Shown in pieces: positions 36,116 to 45,406 of a stretch of DNA of 64,000 bases (positions within the stretch are counted from its first letter, which is position 1; every line of letters starts with the position of its first letter). Location: NCBI GenBank assembly GCA_039714395.1, contig JBDLJH010000013.1, forward strand, positions 21,802 through 85,801, written 5' to 3'. This DNA is from JAPHSX01 sp039714395 (lineage in GTDB: Bacteria; Pseudomonadota; Gammaproteobacteria; Thiohalomonadales; Thiohalomonadaceae). Below the pieces are notes generated by a model, which had not been told where the DNA came from, made no database searches, and was given only the letters and a program-made list of their open reading frames with translations. The translations under genes and the position numbers were made by a program.

Positions 36116-36757
36116 CTAGAGCGGCAACTGATGAGTGAGTTTCCCGACAAGCTGGTCGGCAAGTTGCTCCAGGCTGTCGTTGATACCCAGGTGTCGCAGA
36201 TCGGTAACGGCCATATCGGGGTAGCCACAGGGATTGATACGTGAGAAGGGTTCAAGATCCATATCGATATTAAGACTGAGGCCATGATAGCTGCAGCCGC
36301 GTTTCACCCTCAGACCGAGGGCAGCCACCTTGGCCCCCTCTACATAAACGCCGGGGGCATCTGCACGGGTGCAAGCGGTGATGCCATCCTCGGCAAGAAG
36401 CTCGATCACCGCATCTTCCATCACCGTTACCAGCTGACGTACCCCCATTTTGCGACGGTGTAGATCAAACAACAGGTAGACGATGATCTGCCCTGGACCG
36501 TGGTAGGTGACCTGACCGCCGCGGTCGACTTGAATCAGTGGAATATCACCGGGATCGAGCAGGTGTTCGGGTTTGCCGTTGCGACCCTGAGTGAAGGTGG
36601 GTGGGTGCTGTAGAAGCCAGATTTCATCGGGAGTGCTTTTATGGCGATGAGTGGTGAATTTCCGCATCGCATCGAAGCTATCCTGGTACTCCACCACTCC
36701 GAGGCGGCGTACGATAACAGGAAACAGGTGACAGGCGTCAGGTGTAATGGCGGGCAT
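36116..36757 (-). CDS. lipB: Lipoyl(octanoyl) transferase
   Basis: A 213-residue cytoplasmic enzyme moving octanoate from ACP to lipoyl domains. Signature DRGGQVTYHGPGQIIVYLL and the active-site stretch KVAALGLRVKRGCSYHGLSLN are present. Length is normal. It follows ybeD as in E. coli (dacA-ybeD-lipB), but lipA is not next; a decayed cytochrome gene converges instead. Last gene of the cell-wall cluster. Confidence 0.95.
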   Translation of the reverse strand: MPAITPDACHLFPVIVRRLGVVEYQDSFDAMRKFTTHRHKSTPDEIWLLQHPPTFTQGRNGKPEHLLDPGDIPLIQVDRGGQVTYHGPGQIIVYLLFDLHRRKMGVRQLVTVMEDAVIELLAEDGITACTRADAPGVYVEGAKVAALGLRVKRGCSYHGLSLNIDMDLEPFSRINPCGYPDMAVTDLRHLGINDSLEQLADQLVGKLTHQLPL

Positions 36758-36813
36758 AGGGGGTGTTTTAACCTGCTATCTGTTTCCTGATACCTGCAAC
36801 CTATGGCCTTGTT

Positions 36814-37083
36814 TCACAAGGCCATCAAAACCTGTTCGCAGGCGGTCAGCTCGTAGTAGATGTTGTCGAGTTGCTCACGGCTGGTGGCGCGGACGGTGAT
36901 GGTGACAGAGAGGTACTTTCCTCCCCTGGAGTCACGACAGACTACCGCCTCTTCGCCAAGATCCGGGCAGTGTTTACGCACCAGGCCGACTACCTGTGCC
37001 TCGAAATCACCGCTGTTTTTACCCATTGCCTTGATTGGGAACTGGCAGGGGAACTCCAGCAGGGTCTCTTTTTCATCGCTCAT
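36814..37083 (-). CDS. ybeD: YbeD/DUF493 family protein
   Basis: An 89-residue ACT-like-fold protein of unknown role. The start LLEFPCQFPIKAMGKNSGDF and the end QLDNIYYELTACEQVLMAL are family-typical. Its ATG is one base from the dat stop, so it is co-transcribed. Position between dat/dacA and lipB is conserved in gammaproteobacteria. Confidence 0.9.
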   Translation of the reverse strand: MSDEKETLLEFPCQFPIKAMGKNSGDFEAQVVGLVRKHCPDLGEEAVVCRDSRGGKYLSVTITVRATSREQLDNIYYELTACEQVLMAL

Positions 37084-37084
37084 G

Positions 37085-37951
37085 TTATTCTTCCCGGCCT
37101 TCGCGGAAGGCCTGTTTATAGGCCTGGTAGTAGTGGATCACTTTCTCCCACATAGGGCCGGGCCGGCCATTTGCAAGGGGCTGTTGGTCCAGTTCGATGA
37201 CTGGAATGATCTCACGTGTTGATGAGGTGAGCCAAATCTCGTCAGCCTCGCGCAGACTCAGCTCATCAATGTTCTGCTCCTCGCAGGGAATGTTATGACG
37301 CTGGCACAGCTCCATTACCAGGTCGCGGGTGATGCCGGGTAGCAGCAGCTGTCCTTTGGGTGGGGTGATGACAACACCATCGCGCACTATAAAAATATTG
37401 CTGGCGGTTCCTTCGGTCACCTCACCATCTCGCAGTATGATGGCCTCGTCTGCCCCGGCATCGAGTGCCTGTTGGCGCAGCAGGATGTTGGGTAGCAATG
37501 AAATGGTCTTGATGTGGCAGAGTTTCCAGCGGATATCCTCGACGGTAACGGCATGAATGCCCTGGCGTCGTTGCGGTTCTACCACCTCGATAGGTGTGCT
37601 CATGGCAAATACGGTGGGTTGTGTGTCGACGGGAAAACGGGGGTTGCGTTCGGCGACACCGCGGGTGATTTGCAGATAGAGTGACTGGTCGCCACCGTCG
37701 TTAAGCTCGATCAGCTCATCCAGTAGTGTCTGCCACTGTGAGTGGGAGAGGGGATTGGCGAGGTGGATCGCGGCAAGACCCTGATCGAGACGTTGCAGGT
37801 GGTGGGGTAAACGAAACAGACGAGCGCCGTAGGCCGGGATCACCTCGTAGATGCCATCACCGAAGATGAAGCCACGATCCAGCACCGAGACTTTGGCCTC
37901 GGTTAGCGGAAGGAATTCGCCATTAAGGTAGACGCTGCCCTGATGCGTCAT
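37085..37951 (-). CDS. dat: D-amino-acid aminotransferase (class IV)
   Basis: A 288-residue PLP enzyme of fold type IV. It interconverts D-Ala and D-Glu for peptidoglycan. The signature VLDRGFIFGDGIYEVIPAYG, the PLP lysine in CHIKTISLLPNIL and the phosphate-binding EVTEGTASNIFIV are all present. Branched-chain aminotransferase or aminodeoxychorismate lyase are weaker alternatives; the dacA neighbour favours D-amino-acid work. Confidence 0.88.
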   Translation of the reverse strand: MTHQGSVYLNGEFLPLTEAKVSVLDRGFIFGDGIYEVIPAYGARLFRLPHHLQRLDQGLAAIHLANPLSHSQWQTLLDELIELNDGGDQSLYLQITRGVAERNPRFPVDTQPTVFAMSTPIEVVEPQRRQGIHAVTVEDIRWKLCHIKTISLLPNILLRQQALDAGADEAIILRDGEVTEGTASNIFIVRDGVVITPPKGQLLLPGITRDLVMELCQRHNIPCEEQNIDELSLREADEIWLTSSTREIIPVIELDQQPLANGRPGPMWEKVIHYYQAYKQAFREGREE

Positions 37952-37971
37952 TAGAAATCACACTAAGAGTG

Positions 37972-39111
37972 CTACTTGAACAGCAGTAGCACATTGTCTT
38001 TGACGAGCTGCATAATACCACCCTCTTTGACATCCTGTAGTGCCACCAGTGGGCGTTCTGCCAGCACCTTGTCGTCGAGACGGATACTGACGTTGCCGAA
38101 GGCCTGGCCATGGCTGACAGGGGCAATGATAGTCTTGTCGACACTGAGTGAGGCGTTGAGCTGTTTATACTGACCGCGAGGTACGGTGATATAGAGCTCA
38201 CTGCTGAGGCCTAGCTTCAGCGACTCGATCTCACCCTTCCAGATACGCATCTGTTTCAGCTCCTGCCCGGCGTTGTAGAGGCGATGGGTCTCGTAAAAGC
38301 GGAAGCCGTAATTGAGTAGTTTCTGACTCTCCTGAGCTCGTGATTTCTCGCTCTTGGTTCCCATTACCACTGAGATCAGGCGCATATCTTTACGTTCGGC
38401 CGAGGCCACCAGGCAGTAACCAGCTGACTTGGTGTGGCCGGTCTTGAGGCCATCCACGCTGTCGTCGCGGAACAGCAGCAGGTTGCGGTTGTTCTGTGAG
38501 ATGTTGTTGTAACGGTATTTTTTCTCTGAATACCAGTCGTAATGGTCGGGAAAGTCGCGAATGATCGCTGCGGCCAGCAGTGCCATGTCGTGTGGAGTGG
38601 TGTAGTGATCCGGGTGGGGCAGACCGGTACTGTTGGCAAAGTGGGTGCCGATTAGTCCCAGAGTCTTGGCATGGGTGTTCATCAGTGGCACGAAGCTGTC
38701 CTCGCTACCGGCCACATGCTCGGCCAGGGCGACACTGGCGTCGTTGCCTGACTGGATGATCAGCCCCTTTAGCAGTTTCTCTACCGAGACCTCGGTACCG
38801 ACCTCGATAAACATACGCGAGCCTTCCATACGCCATGCCTTCTCGCTGACCCGAACCTTATCCTCCAGCGAGATGTGTTCAGACTTCAGCTCATGGGAGA
38901 TGACGTAGGCGGTCATCATCTTGGTCAGGCTGGCGGGGTCGAGGCGCTGCTGGGCCTTGTTCTGGGCAATGAGCTGGCCACTCTGAAAGTCCATCAATAC
39001 ATAACCGCTAGCTGCCAGTTTGGGCGGCTGGGGGATGATGGATGGGGCGGCCTGGGCAACGGTGACGAGACAAAGAAGCAGGCTGGCGATAAGTGATTTT
39101 AGTAAATACAT
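37972..39111 (-). CDS. dacA: D-alanyl-D-alanine carboxypeptidase (PBP5/6 type)
   Basis: A 379-residue low-molecular-mass PBP that trims the terminal D-Ala of peptidoglycan stems. Signal peptide ends at AQAAP. Active-site motifs: SLTK in LDPASLTKMMTAY, SGN in IIQSGNDASVAL, KTG in DGLKTGHTKSAGYC. The C-terminal beta domain and an amphipathic tail (MQLVKDNVLLLFK) serve membrane attachment. It sits between rlpA and dat. Confidence 0.95.
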   Translation of the reverse strand: MYLLKSLIASLLLCLVTVAQAAPSIIPQPPKLAASGYVLMDFQSGQLIAQNKAQQRLDPASLTKMMTAYVISHELKSEHISLEDKVRVSEKAWRMEGSRMFIEVGTEVSVEKLLKGLIIQSGNDASVALAEHVAGSEDSFVPLMNTHAKTLGLIGTHFANSTGLPHPDHYTTPHDMALLAAAIIRDFPDHYDWYSEKKYRYNNISQNNRNLLLFRDDSVDGLKTGHTKSAGYCLVASAERKDMRLISVVMGTKSEKSRAQESQKLLNYGFRFYETHRLYNAGQELKQMRIWKGEIESLKLGLSSELYITVPRGQYKQLNASLSVDKTIIAPVSHGQAFGNVSIRLDDKVLAERPLVALQDVKEGGIMQLVKDNVLLLFK

Positions 39112-39186
39112 ATTCTAAATAGCGCTATGTTGCGGCGAATGGGCGGACATTCTACCGTTTTAGTGGCGGGAAATGTAGCTCGGACA

Positions 39187-40029
39187 CTAATCGATGACGA
39201 TACTCGCCACTCCCATTCCCAGATCATGGATGCGTGAGGCGAGGTTGTTGGCCTCTTCAGTTGAGGCGATGGGACCGATGCGTACCCGGTAGATGTTCTT
39301 GCGATCCACCTCGGTCTGCTGCACTGCGGCACGGGTGACATTGTTGAGGGTTAACTGTGCACGCAGCGATTCGGCGTTACTTTGACTGATAAAGGAGCCG
39401 AGTTGCAGGAAGAGCTGATCGCGTGCGATAGCTGGAGCAGCCGCTGGTCTGGGAGCGGTAGGAGTTGATTTTGTACTGGCGGTGGTGGTTACCGTTTTGG
39501 CCTCGCCCGGCTCGATGGCGCGCAGCTCGACATTGCCGGTACCGTTCTGGGCATAACCGAGTTTGCTTGCAGCGGCATAGGAGAGGTCGATAATGCGATT
39601 GCCGTGGAACGGGCCGCGGTCGTTTACCCGTACCACCACGCTCTTGCCATTATCCAGGTTGGTGACCTGCAGGTAGGTGGGAATGGGCAGGGTCTTGTGG
39701 GCGGCGGTCATCGCGTACATGTTGTAGGTTTCGCCGTTGGAGGTCTTGCGCCCATGAAACTTTTTGCCGTACCAGGAGGCGGGGCCGCGCTCCACGTAAC
39801 CGGTGCTCTCCTTCATTACGTAGTAGCGCTTGCCGAGCACCACATAGGTGGGAGGGTTACCGGCACGTGTGCGTTTTTCGTGCTTCGGCACCGCATCTTC
39901 GAGGTGGGAGAAATTCATCGGGCGGCTCGGCCCGGAATCGCGGGTGGAGAGGCTGCAACCGGACAGCAACAGCGCACCTGCCATGGTGGCAAGCAGGGTG
40001 ATGCGGGCTGTGCTCTTCACCTTATCCAT
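39187..40029 (-). CDS. rlpA: RlpA septal ring lytic transglycosylase
   Basis: A 280-residue outer-membrane lipoprotein (lipobox LLLSGCSL). The double-psi barrel has GPASWYGKKFHGRKTSNGE, then VVRVNDRGPF and IIDLSYAAASKLGY, the RlpA catalytic core acting on denuded glycan at the septum. A Pro/Ala/Thr linker leads to a C-terminal SPOR domain (FLQLGSFISQSNAESLRAQL to end) that binds denuded peptidoglycan. Starts 5 bases after mltB stops. Confidence 0.94.
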   Translation of the reverse strand: MDKVKSTARITLLATMAGALLLSGCSLSTRDSGPSRPMNFSHLEDAVPKHEKRTRAGNPPTYVVLGKRYYVMKESTGYVERGPASWYGKKFHGRKTSNGETYNMYAMTAAHKTLPIPTYLQVTNLDNGKSVVVRVNDRGPFHGNRIIDLSYAAASKLGYAQNGTGNVELRAIEPGEAKTVTTTASTKSTPTAPRPAAAPAIARDQLFLQLGSFISQSNAESLRAQLTLNNVTRAAVQQTEVDRKNIYRVRIGPIASTEEANNLASRIHDLGMGVASIVID

Positions 40030-40034
40030 GCAAA

Positions 40035-41048
40035 TTATCCTGGCTTGCGTACGGCCTTACGTAGTGCGGCGGCGCGTGAGCTGCGTATCGCTTCACTGAG
40101 CTGATGAACCGCCATCGCGTAAAGAGGGCTCCTATTATACCGGGTTATGACGTAAAAGTTGTGTAGTGTCACCCAGTACTCCTTGTTCTTCTCATCGCTG
40201 TCCAGCGCCAGCAGGGCAGCCTGTTGTTCATCAAGTGACTTTTTTGGTATCACACCAGCAGCCTTCAATTCACCAAGACTAATAGAGGGTTTGACGTTCT
40301 TTTTGGTAAAATGTTCCAGTGATGTGTCAGGTACCTCGGCGCGTGCAGTGACCGGTTCGCCCATGTTCCAGTGGTGGCGGTGGAAATAGTTGGCGACGCT
40401 GCCGATAATATCGGCGTTGTTTTTCCACAGGTCGCGCCGCCCGTCCTTGTCAAAATCGACTGCGTAGTGGCGGAAGCTGCTGGGTATAAACTGTGGCATC
40501 CCCATGGCCCCGGCGTAGGAGCCGAGAAACTCCAGCGGGTTGCGCTTCTCTTCACGGGCCATTAGCAGGAACTCCTTGATCTGACCACGGAAAAATTTGC
40601 TGCGCTTGGGGTAGCCGAAGCCGAGAGTGCTTAGTGCCTCGATGACCTTATAGCTGCCCTTGTGGCGACCGTAATAGGTCTCCACACCGATAATGGCGAC
40701 AATGACCTGTGCCGGTACACCGTACTCTTTTTCAACCTGTGCCAGCAGCTCGGCATTTTCAGCCCAGAACTTTACCCCGCCGTGGATGCGCTTTTCAGTA
40801 AGGAAGATAGGGCGGTACTGATGCCATGGTTTGCCCTCAGCAGGCCGGGTCATGGTTTCGATGATCTTCGGTTGGAACTCTACCTGACGGAACAGCTGGC
40901 TCAGTTCCGCTTTGTCGAAGTTGTGTTCCTGCACCATCTCATCGATCAACACCTGAGTGTCAGGAAATTTGTCGAGCACGTTTTGGGCAAAGGCTGTGGG
41001 GGCGAACAGGGTGAGGGCCGCAAGCAGCATAGGGAGAGTCTTTATCAT
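40035..41048 (-). CDS. mltB: Lytic murein transglycosylase B
   Basis: A 337-residue periplasmic enzyme with a cleaved signal (ending AFA) rather than a lipobox, so probably soluble. Catalytic Glu in IIGVETYYGRHKGSYKV. SYAGAMGMPQFIPSSFRHYA and DFDKDGRRDLWKNNADIIGS are diagnostic for MltB. It lies between rodA and rlpA, the common gammaproteobacterial order. Confidence 0.94.
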   Translation of the reverse strand: MIKTLPMLLAALTLFAPTAFAQNVLDKFPDTQVLIDEMVQEHNFDKAELSQLFRQVEFQPKIIETMTRPAEGKPWHQYRPIFLTEKRIHGGVKFWAENAELLAQVEKEYGVPAQVIVAIIGVETYYGRHKGSYKVIEALSTLGFGYPKRSKFFRGQIKEFLLMAREEKRNPLEFLGSYAGAMGMPQFIPSSFRHYAVDFDKDGRRDLWKNNADIIGSVANYFHRHHWNMGEPVTARAEVPDTSLEHFTKKNVKPSISLGELKAAGVIPKKSLDEQQAALLALDSDEKNKEYWVTLHNFYVITRYNRSPLYAMAVHQLSEAIRSSRAAALRKAVRKPG

Positions 41049-41058
41049 GATAAAACAA

Positions 41059-42171
41059 TTAGTCCTTCAATAACTTACGGTGGGTGTGTATCGACATAAG
41101 GATACCGAATGCGGCCATCAAGGTCACCATCGAGCTGCCACCGAAGCTTACCAGGGGTAGCGGCACGCCAACTACCGGCAGCAGGCCGCTGACCATGCCT
41201 ATGTTGACGAAGACGTAGATCAGGAAGGTCATGGTGAGCGCACCGGCCAGCAGGCGACTGAAACTGTCCTGTGCCTGGCTTGCGATATAAAGCCCGCGTA
41301 ACACGATCAAAAAGTAGAGAGTGAGCAGCAGTAATATCCCGATGAAGCCAAACTCCTCGCCGAATACGGCAAAGATGAAATCGGTATGGCGTTCTGGCAG
41401 GAACTCAAGGTGAGACTGGGTACCGTTGAGCCATCCCTTGCCGTAGGTGCCACCAGAGCCGATGGCGATCTTCGACTGGATAATGTGGTAGCCGGCCCCC
41501 AGGGGATCGTTCTCCGGGTTGAGGAAGGTCAGTACCCGAGTGCGCTGATAGTCGTGCATGCCAAAGGTCCAGAGTAGCCAGGCCGTGGGTACGGCGAGCA
41601 CTGACGCGATGCCGATGATGCGCCACTGTAGACCGGCAAACAGCAGCACGAAGATACCTGAGCTGGCGATCAGCACGGCGGTACCGAGATCCGGTTGTTT
41701 GGCGATAAGCAGGGTGGGCACTAGCGCGACAAGGGTGGCAATGAACAGATGACTCAGGCGTGGTGGCAACGGCTTCTCTGCCAGGTAGGCGGCAACCATC
41801 ATTGGCACCGCCAGTTTCATTAGCTCGGAAGGCTGGAAGCGTATGCTGCCAAGGCGTAGCCAGCGCTGTGCCCCTTTGCCGGTATCGCCGAATACCAGTA
41901 CGGCGACCAGCATGATCAGGCCGATGGCAAAGATCCAGTGGCTCCAGCGCATCAGGGTGTCGGGGGATATTTGCGCGAACAGCAGCATCACCCCGAAGGA
42001 GACGGCGAGGCGGGTGACCTGTCGCCATAGCTGCGCCTCGTTCTGGCTGGCTGCACTGAACAGGATAACCAGACCGATGCCCGCCAGCAGTAACAGTCCA
42101 GCGAGTAGTGGCGGGTCGAGATGGAAGCGGCGAAACAGGCCGTGGCTGGATGAAGCATCACTGAGCAGCAT
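41059..42171 (-). CDS. rodA: Rod-shape SEDS peptidoglycan polymerase RodA
   Basis: About 370 residues and ten membrane helices. RodA polymerises lipid II with PBP2 during cell elongation. Family features: FQPSELMKLAVPMMVAAYLA, IAKQPDLGTAVLI, the catalytic-Asp loop ENDPLGAGYHIIQSKIAIGSG, and FGGSSMVTLMAAFGILMS. The ATG at 42171 overlaps the 3' end of mrdA by 14 bases; an upstream start at 42201 adds ten unlikely residues. Confidence 0.95.
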   Translation of the reverse strand: MLLSDASSSHGLFRRFHLDPPLLAGLLLLAGIGLVILFSAASQNEAQLWRQVTRLAVSFGVMLLFAQISPDTLMRWSHWIFAIGLIMLVAVLVFGDTGKGAQRWLRLGSIRFQPSELMKLAVPMMVAAYLAEKPLPPRLSHLFIATLVALVPTLLIAKQPDLGTAVLIASSGIFVLLFAGLQWRIIGIASVLAVPTAWLLWTFGMHDYQRTRVLTFLNPENDPLGAGYHIIQSKIAIGSGGTYGKGWLNGTQSHLEFLPERHTDFIFAVFGEEFGFIGILLLLTLYFLIVLRGLYIASQAQDSFSRLLAGALTMTFLIYVFVNIGMVSGLLPVVGVPLPLVSFGGSSMVTLMAAFGILMSIHTHRKLLKD

Positions 42172-44044
42172 CGGTATCTCTTCCCCTGGTGGCGTTATCA
42201 CCTAATAGGTAGCGGTCGATCAACTTGCGGGCGATGGGGGCGGCTACGGCACCACCGCTACCACCATTTTCTACTATAAGTGCCACTGCGATTTTTGGTT
42301 TCTTTACCGGTGCGTAGGCGACAAACAGCGCGTGGTCACGTAGCCGTTTACTGATCTCTTCAGCGTCATACTCGGCATCCTGGGCGACGGTGAAGACCTG
42401 GGATGTCCCGGTTTTGCCAGCTATTTTGTAGCGCAGGCCATGGCTGATGCGTCGGGCAGTACCTTTGGGGCCGTGTATGACCTGAGTCATAGCCCGTTCT
42501 ATGCGCCACCAGTTGCCATCATTAACGATAGGAGCCTGGTGGATGAGGGTGGGTGGCAGGGGAGTACTCAGGTGGCTGCCTGGGTCTTCGATCTCCCGCA
42601 CCACCAGTGGGCGCATATGCCTGCCACGAAGTGAAAGGGCAGCCGTGGCACTACTCAGTTGTAGCGGGGTGGTGAGGAAGAAGCCCTGGCCGATCCCCGT
42701 GATCAATGTCTCACCGGGGAACCAGGGTTCTTTACGTATGCGGCGCTTCCATTTGCGATTGGGTAGCAGGCCCCTCGATTCTCCACCAATATCAATACCG
42801 TTCTTTTTGCCGAAGCCAAAGTGGGCCAGGTAGCTGGATATACGGTCAATGCCCAGCTTTAGCGACAGGTCGTAGAAGAAGACATCGCATGACTCGACGA
42901 TGGCGCGGTTCAGGCCGATGGTACCGTGACCGGTTTTCTTCCAGTCGCGATAGCGATGGTCGTCATTTTTCAGGCTGTACCAACCCTTACAGGCGATGGT
43001 ATTGAGGGTGGTGATCTGGTTAAGTTCGAGTCCTGCCAGGCCGATAAAGGGCTTGGTGGTGGAGCCGGGGGGGTACTGGCCGCGCAGGGCACGGTTGAAT
43101 AGCGGCTGGTCTCGGTTATCGCTTAGTGCGCGATAGGTCTTGAGTGGGATACCGTTGACGAACAGATTGGGGTCGTAGCTGGGGACGCTGACCAGGCTGA
43201 GAACGGCACCACTCTCCGGCTCGATAGCCACCAGTGCACCACGCTCCTCGCCGAAGGCCTGCTGGGCCACGCGCTGTAATGCGGTGTCGATATTCAGGTG
43301 GATATTCTGCCCCGGTTCAGGGGGGGTACGCTCCAGAACGCGCAGTACTCGCCCCCGGACGTTGGTCTCTACCTGTTGGTGACCCACCATGCCATGTAGT
43401 AACGACTCGTAACTTTTCTCTACACCGATCTTACCTATATAGGTGGTGGTGGCGTAGTTGGAGGGATCGAGCTGCTTTAGCTCCTTTTCGTTAATCCGCC
43501 CCACATAGCCGACAGTGTGGGCAGTGAGTTCTCCCTGCGGGTAGTGGCGGGTAAGAGTGGAGTTGATCTCAACGCCCGGCAGGCGGTGGCGATTGACGGC
43601 GATCAATGCGACCTCCCTGTTATCAAGACGGAAGCGCAGAGGTACCGCCTTAAAACGGCGACTGCGCTTCAGTTCGCGGCGAAAGCGGGTGAGATCCTCT
43701 CCTGAAACCTGGATCAGTTCTCCAATCTCCTCCAGCGTTTGATCGATGTCCTCAACCCTCTCTCGTATGATCTCCAGGCTGTAGGTGGGGAGGTTTTGTG
43801 CCAATACCACGCCGTTGCGGTCGTAGATCAGTCCGCGAGTGGGGGCAATGGGCCGTATGCTCACCTGGTTGTTAGTGGACAGGGTGGTGTAGTGCTCATG
43901 CTGCGTCAGCTGCAGGTAGAACATACGGGAGATGAGGATGGTCATTAGCAAAAGGCTGAAGAGCAGCGCGATAATACCGCGCACCTGGAACAGTTGGCGC
44001 TCCCTGATCGGGTTTTTCAGTAGGGTGGCCCGGCGGCGTGTCAT
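42158..44044 (-). CDS. mrdA: Penicillin-binding protein 2 (elongasome transpeptidase)
   Basis: A 628-residue inner-membrane D,D-transpeptidase. An N-terminal anchor (about 22-45) precedes the dimerisation/pedestal domain. Active-site motifs: SxxK in YPPGSTTKPFIGLAGL, SxD in VESCDVFFYDLSLKLG, KTG in IAGKTGTSQVF. RGLIYDRNGVVLAQN is a standard PBP2 marker. One base separates it from mreD, and it overlaps rodA. Confidence 0.96.
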   Translation of the reverse strand: MTRRRATLLKNPIRERQLFQVRGIIALLFSLLLMTILISRMFYLQLTQHEHYTTLSTNNQVSIRPIAPTRGLIYDRNGVVLAQNLPTYSLEIIRERVEDIDQTLEEIGELIQVSGEDLTRFRRELKRSRRFKAVPLRFRLDNREVALIAVNRHRLPGVEINSTLTRHYPQGELTAHTVGYVGRINEKELKQLDPSNYATTTYIGKIGVEKSYESLLHGMVGHQQVETNVRGRVLRVLERTPPEPGQNIHLNIDTALQRVAQQAFGEERGALVAIEPESGAVLSLVSVPSYDPNLFVNGIPLKTYRALSDNRDQPLFNRALRGQYPPGSTTKPFIGLAGLELNQITTLNTIACKGWYSLKNDDHRYRDWKKTGHGTIGLNRAIVESCDVFFYDLSLKLGIDRISSYLAHFGFGKKNGIDIGGESRGLLPNRKWKRRIRKEPWFPGETLITGIGQGFFLTTPLQLSSATAALSLRGRHMRPLVVREIEDPGSHLSTPLPPTLIHQAPIVNDGNWWRIERAMTQVIHGPKGTARRISHGLRYKIAGKTGTSQVFTVAQDAEYDAEEISKRLRDHALFVAYAPVKKPKIAVALIVENGGSGGAVAAPIARKLIDRYLLGDNATRGRDTDAAQ

Positions 44045-44045
44045 G

Positions 44046-44534
44046 TTAACGGATCCTGTATCGCCGACGTAGGTCTCGCAATATAACGAACAGCCAGGGC
44101 CACAACAGCATGGTGGTCAGTGAGGGGATCCAGTAGCGCAGGCTGTGCGGTGACTGGCCAATAATCCCCTTTACCCAGATCACCAGTAACTGCTGAAACA
44201 GGATCAGCATGAGTACCACCAGTGCCTGTTGTGCTACCGGATAGATACGCATGCGTTGATGCAGACTGAGGGTGAAGTAGGCGAGAAGAGCCAGCGCCAT
44301 CGCGTACTGCCCCATCACCGCTCCATGTACGACATCGAGAAACAGTCCGGCCACCCAGCCGACCCCGACCCCCACCCGCTCGGGCAGTGCCATGCACCAG
44401 TAGATGAGCACAATAGAGACCCATTCGGGGCGCCAGTAGACGGCCCAGTCGGGCAGTGGCACCAGGGTGAGCATGAGAGCGGCGACGAAGCTTAAAAAGA
44501 TAATCCAGCCGCCCTGATGATGAACTGACCTCAC
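44046..44534 (-). CDS. mreD: Rod shape-determining protein MreD
   Basis: A 162-residue inner-membrane protein with five or six helices, linking MreC to the elongasome. PLPDWAVYWRPEWVSIVLIYW and GVGVGWVAGLFLDVVHGAVMG are the typical MreD signature. It overlaps mreC by 4 bases (ATGA). Confidence 0.93.
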   Translation of the reverse strand: MRSVHHQGGWIIFLSFVAALMLTLVPLPDWAVYWRPEWVSIVLIYWCMALPERVGVGVGWVAGLFLDVVHGAVMGQYAMALALLAYFTLSLHQRMRIYPVAQQALVVLMLILFQQLLVIWVKGIIGQSPHSLRYWIPSLTTMLLWPWLFVILRDLRRRYRIR

Positions 44535-45367
44535 TCTTCACCCTCCGTTGCGGCAGCCCACACCAGTAATACCTCGCGGGTGCGCTTGAGGTGGGCCAGG
44601 GGGGTGGCACGGACGGTGGCGAATGGTTCGGTGGGATCCTTCGTTATGTGGCTGACAGTGGCGACCGGATAGCCGGGGGGAAAGCGTAGTCCCAGGCCCG
44701 AGGTGACCAGCAGGTCTCCCACCTTGATATCGGCATTATTCGGCAGGTGGGGGATATCGAGTATTCCCTCTTTGCCCGTGCCTACGGCCAGGCTACGCAG
44801 GCCGTTGCGGTTGATCTGTACCGGTACGGCATGGCTGGGGTCGGTGATAAGAATGGCACTACTACTCAGTGGCGAGACGTGTACTACCTGCCCCAGTACT
44901 CCATATGCATCGAGTAACGGGTGGCCCTCAAAGACACCATCATTTTTGCCCTTATTCAGAAGTACCAGGTGGCGGAAGGGATCAAAGTCGACCTGTAGAA
45001 GCTCAGCGATTAATACCCTTTCCCACTTGCGGCTGGAGGACTGTAGTAGCGAGCGCAAGCGTTGGTTTTCACTCTCCAGGGCCTCAAATTTCTGTAGTTT
45101 GAACTGCAGCTCCAGCTGTTTTGCATGTAGCTCACTATTCTCATCAAGCAGGATGGTGCGGGCAGCGAGGTTTTCACTCGTCCAGTCACCGACGGAGAAG
45201 GGAAGATCGATCAAATATTGCAGCGGGTAGACGACTACCGAGAGACTGGCACGAATGCCTTCAAGGTGGTGTTGGCGATGATCCATGGTCATCAGAGAGA
45301 TGGAAGCGATCACCAACAGGGCGGCGCGAACCGCAATCGATGGTCCCTGAGCAAACAGCAGTTTGAT
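44531..45367 (-). CDS. mreC: Rod shape-determining protein MreC, apparent ATC start
   Basis: A 278-residue membrane-anchored periplasmic protein that scaffolds PBP2. The frame open from TTG 45316 lacks the N-terminal membrane anchor start. Reading upstream in frame gives ATC-AAA-CTG-CTG then FAQGPSIAVRAALLVIA, which aligns exactly with family N-termini (MKxLFxxGPS). The codon in the Met position is ATC (plus-strand 45365-45367), and the preceding in-frame codons are TGA and ACC, so no ATG, GTG or TTG is available there. A strong GGGGAGGGG ribosome site ends 6 bases before it. The coiled coil (about 70-110) and beta-domain (VTSGLGLRFPPGYPVATV) are normal. Confidence 0.85.
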   Translation of the reverse strand: MKLLFAQGPSIAVRAALLVIASISLMTMDHRQHHLEGIRASLSVVVYPLQYLIDLPFSVGDWTSENLAARTILLDENSELHAKQLELQFKLQKFEALESENQRLRSLLQSSSRKWERVLIAELLQVDFDPFRHLVLLNKGKNDGVFEGHPLLDAYGVLGQVVHVSPLSSSAILITDPSHAVPVQINRNGLRSLAVGTGKEGILDIPHLPNNADIKVGDLLVTSGLGLRFPPGYPVATVSHITKDPTEPFATVRATPLAHLKRTREVLLVWAAATEGEE

Positions 45368-45373
45368 GGTTCA

Positions 45374-45382
45374 CCCCTCCCC
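45374..45382 (-). promoter_or_regulatory. Shine-Dalgarno deciding the mreC start
   Basis: GGGGAGGGG on the minus strand, 6 bases before the ATC codon that aligns with the family's initiator Met. The one nearby GTG (inside GGGGTGAAC) is in the wrong frame for mreC. Confidence 0.7.
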
Positions 45383-45406
45383 AAGGATGTAGGCGTTCTC
45401 TAGATG

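Noticed and set aside
44041..44610. 189-codon minus-strand frame over mreD
   Set aside because: Out-of-frame shadow of mreD/mreC; the 44046-44534 frame carries the MreD signature.
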